Shown: positions 63,706 to 64,000 of the stretch, in pieces
Layout: every line of letters begins with the position of its first letter
How positions within the stretch are numbered: position 1 is the stretch's first letter
Source: Pelomonas sp. Root1237
Lineage (GTDB): Bacteria > Pseudomonadota > Gammaproteobacteria > Burkholderiales > Burkholderiaceae_C
NCBI RefSeq assembly: GCF_001425055.1
Contig: NZ_LMDK01000005.1
Coordinates: 821 to 64,820, forward strand
Length of the DNA: 64,000 nucleotides
Reading direction: 5' to 3'
Program-made: the position numbers and the translations under genes
Notes under the pieces: generated by a model
The model's database searches: none
Seen by the model: only the letters and a program-made list of their open reading frames with translations
Told to the model about the DNA's origin: nothing

Positions 63706-64000
63706 ATGATTCGCCTCAACGTCACCACCTTCAACGGGCTGCCCGTGAGCCAGCCGCTGTCCGCCCAGTTCGACGAACTCGGCGGCGACATCGGCCGCGC
63801 GGACACCAACCAGCTGGTGCTGCCCGACCCCGAGCGCACGATCTCGCGCGTGCACGCCCGCGTGCTGTTCCGCGCCAGCAGCGGTTTCGGCATCGTCGAC
63901 CAGGGCAGCAATGCCATCAGCGTGAACGGCATCCAGCTCGGCAAGGGCCGCGAGGCAGCCATCAAGCCGGGCGACCAGATCCAGATCGGCGGCTATGTCC
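63706..64000 (+). CDS. FHA-domain protein, start (partial), TagH/Fha-like
   Basis: The first 98 residues of a protein that leaves the window at the right edge. They form an FHA domain: LGGDIGRADTNQLVLPDPERTISRVHARVLFRASSGFGIVDQGSNAISVNG, with the phosphothreonine-binding GR, the S-RVHA loop and the N-ISVNG turn (key parts GRADTNQL, SRVHARV, SNAISVNG). FHA proteins of T6SS clusters (Fha1/TagH) read threonine phosphorylation by the cluster kinase, here the gene at 42715. The full length and any C-terminal domain cannot be seen. Confidence 0.88.
   Translation, partial: MIRLNVTTFNGLPVSQPLSAQFDELGGDIGRADTNQLVLPDPERTISRVHARVLFRASSGFGIVDQGSNAISVNGIQLGKGREAAIKPGDQIQIGGYV

Overview
The window comes from a high-GC Gram-negative bacterium, most likely a betaproteobacterium of the order Burkholderiales (Roseateles/Mitsuaria/Pelomonas-like; this placement is inference). 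Support comes from very GC-rich codon use, TonB-dependent receptors, Tat-type signal peptides, an initiator tRNA with the C1:A72 mismatch, and a type VI secretion cluster carrying TagJ, FHA, kinase and ECF sigma genes. No plasmid, phage, insertion sequence or CRISPR array is visible.

Region 1 (1-18917, + strand) is a plant cell-wall saccharide locus. It starts with the tail of xylA, then a TonB-dependent receptor, GH35 beta-galactosidase, GH95 alpha-fucosidase, an SGNH esterase fused to a galactose-binding-like domain, two tandem GH1 enzymes, a GPH-family symporter, GH62 arabinofuranosidase, GH43, GH39 beta-xylosidase and a GH5 endoglucanase-like lipoprotein. Many genes overlap by a few bases. 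The set fits fucosylated, galactosylated and arabinosylated xylose-containing hemicellulose (xyloglucan and/or arabinoxylan): hydrolysis in the envelope, import through the receptor and symporter, then XylA. A hybrid histidine kinase (19078-21594) follows.

Region 2 (21591-40982) is mostly on the - strand. It holds a NIPSNAP/DUF1579-like pair, an Lrp/AsnC regulator, a VOC protein and a tightly packed operon (33365 to 23873): TonB receptor, serine hydrolase, ribokinase, a TIM-barrel-like/formylglycine-enzyme-like fusion, a GH127-like enzyme and a class III CoA-transferase. Upstream on the same strand lie a LysR regulator, a sodium symporter with an extracytoplasmic beta-propeller, a CitE/HpcH-type lyase and a second LysR regulator. 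A second DUF1579-like gene and the protein AMPylase selO close this part. An initiator tRNA with a clear promoter and terminator follows.

Region 3 (41353-64000) is a type VI secretion system. Reading leftwards are a Ser/Thr kinase, an unknown protein and an ECF sigma factor, probably a regulatory module. Reading rightwards are tssA, tssB, tssC, hcp, two divergent Hcp-like genes, a multi-zinc-ribbon gene, tagJ, tssE, tssF, tssG, tssH (clpV), vgrG, a DUF4123 adaptor, two unknown genes and the start of an FHA-domain gene. tssJ, tssK, tssL and tssM are not in the window and are expected beyond the right edge.

Three copies of a roughly 125-205 bp multi-hairpin intergenic element (11619, 48566, 57859) share a central stem with compensatory base changes; two copies end at start codons and supply the Shine-Dalgarno sequence. 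A different inverted repeat lies between tssE and tssF. The best leads for new biology are the Hcp-like/zinc-ribbon block, the - strand glycoside operon, the kinase-ECF module and the hairpin element.
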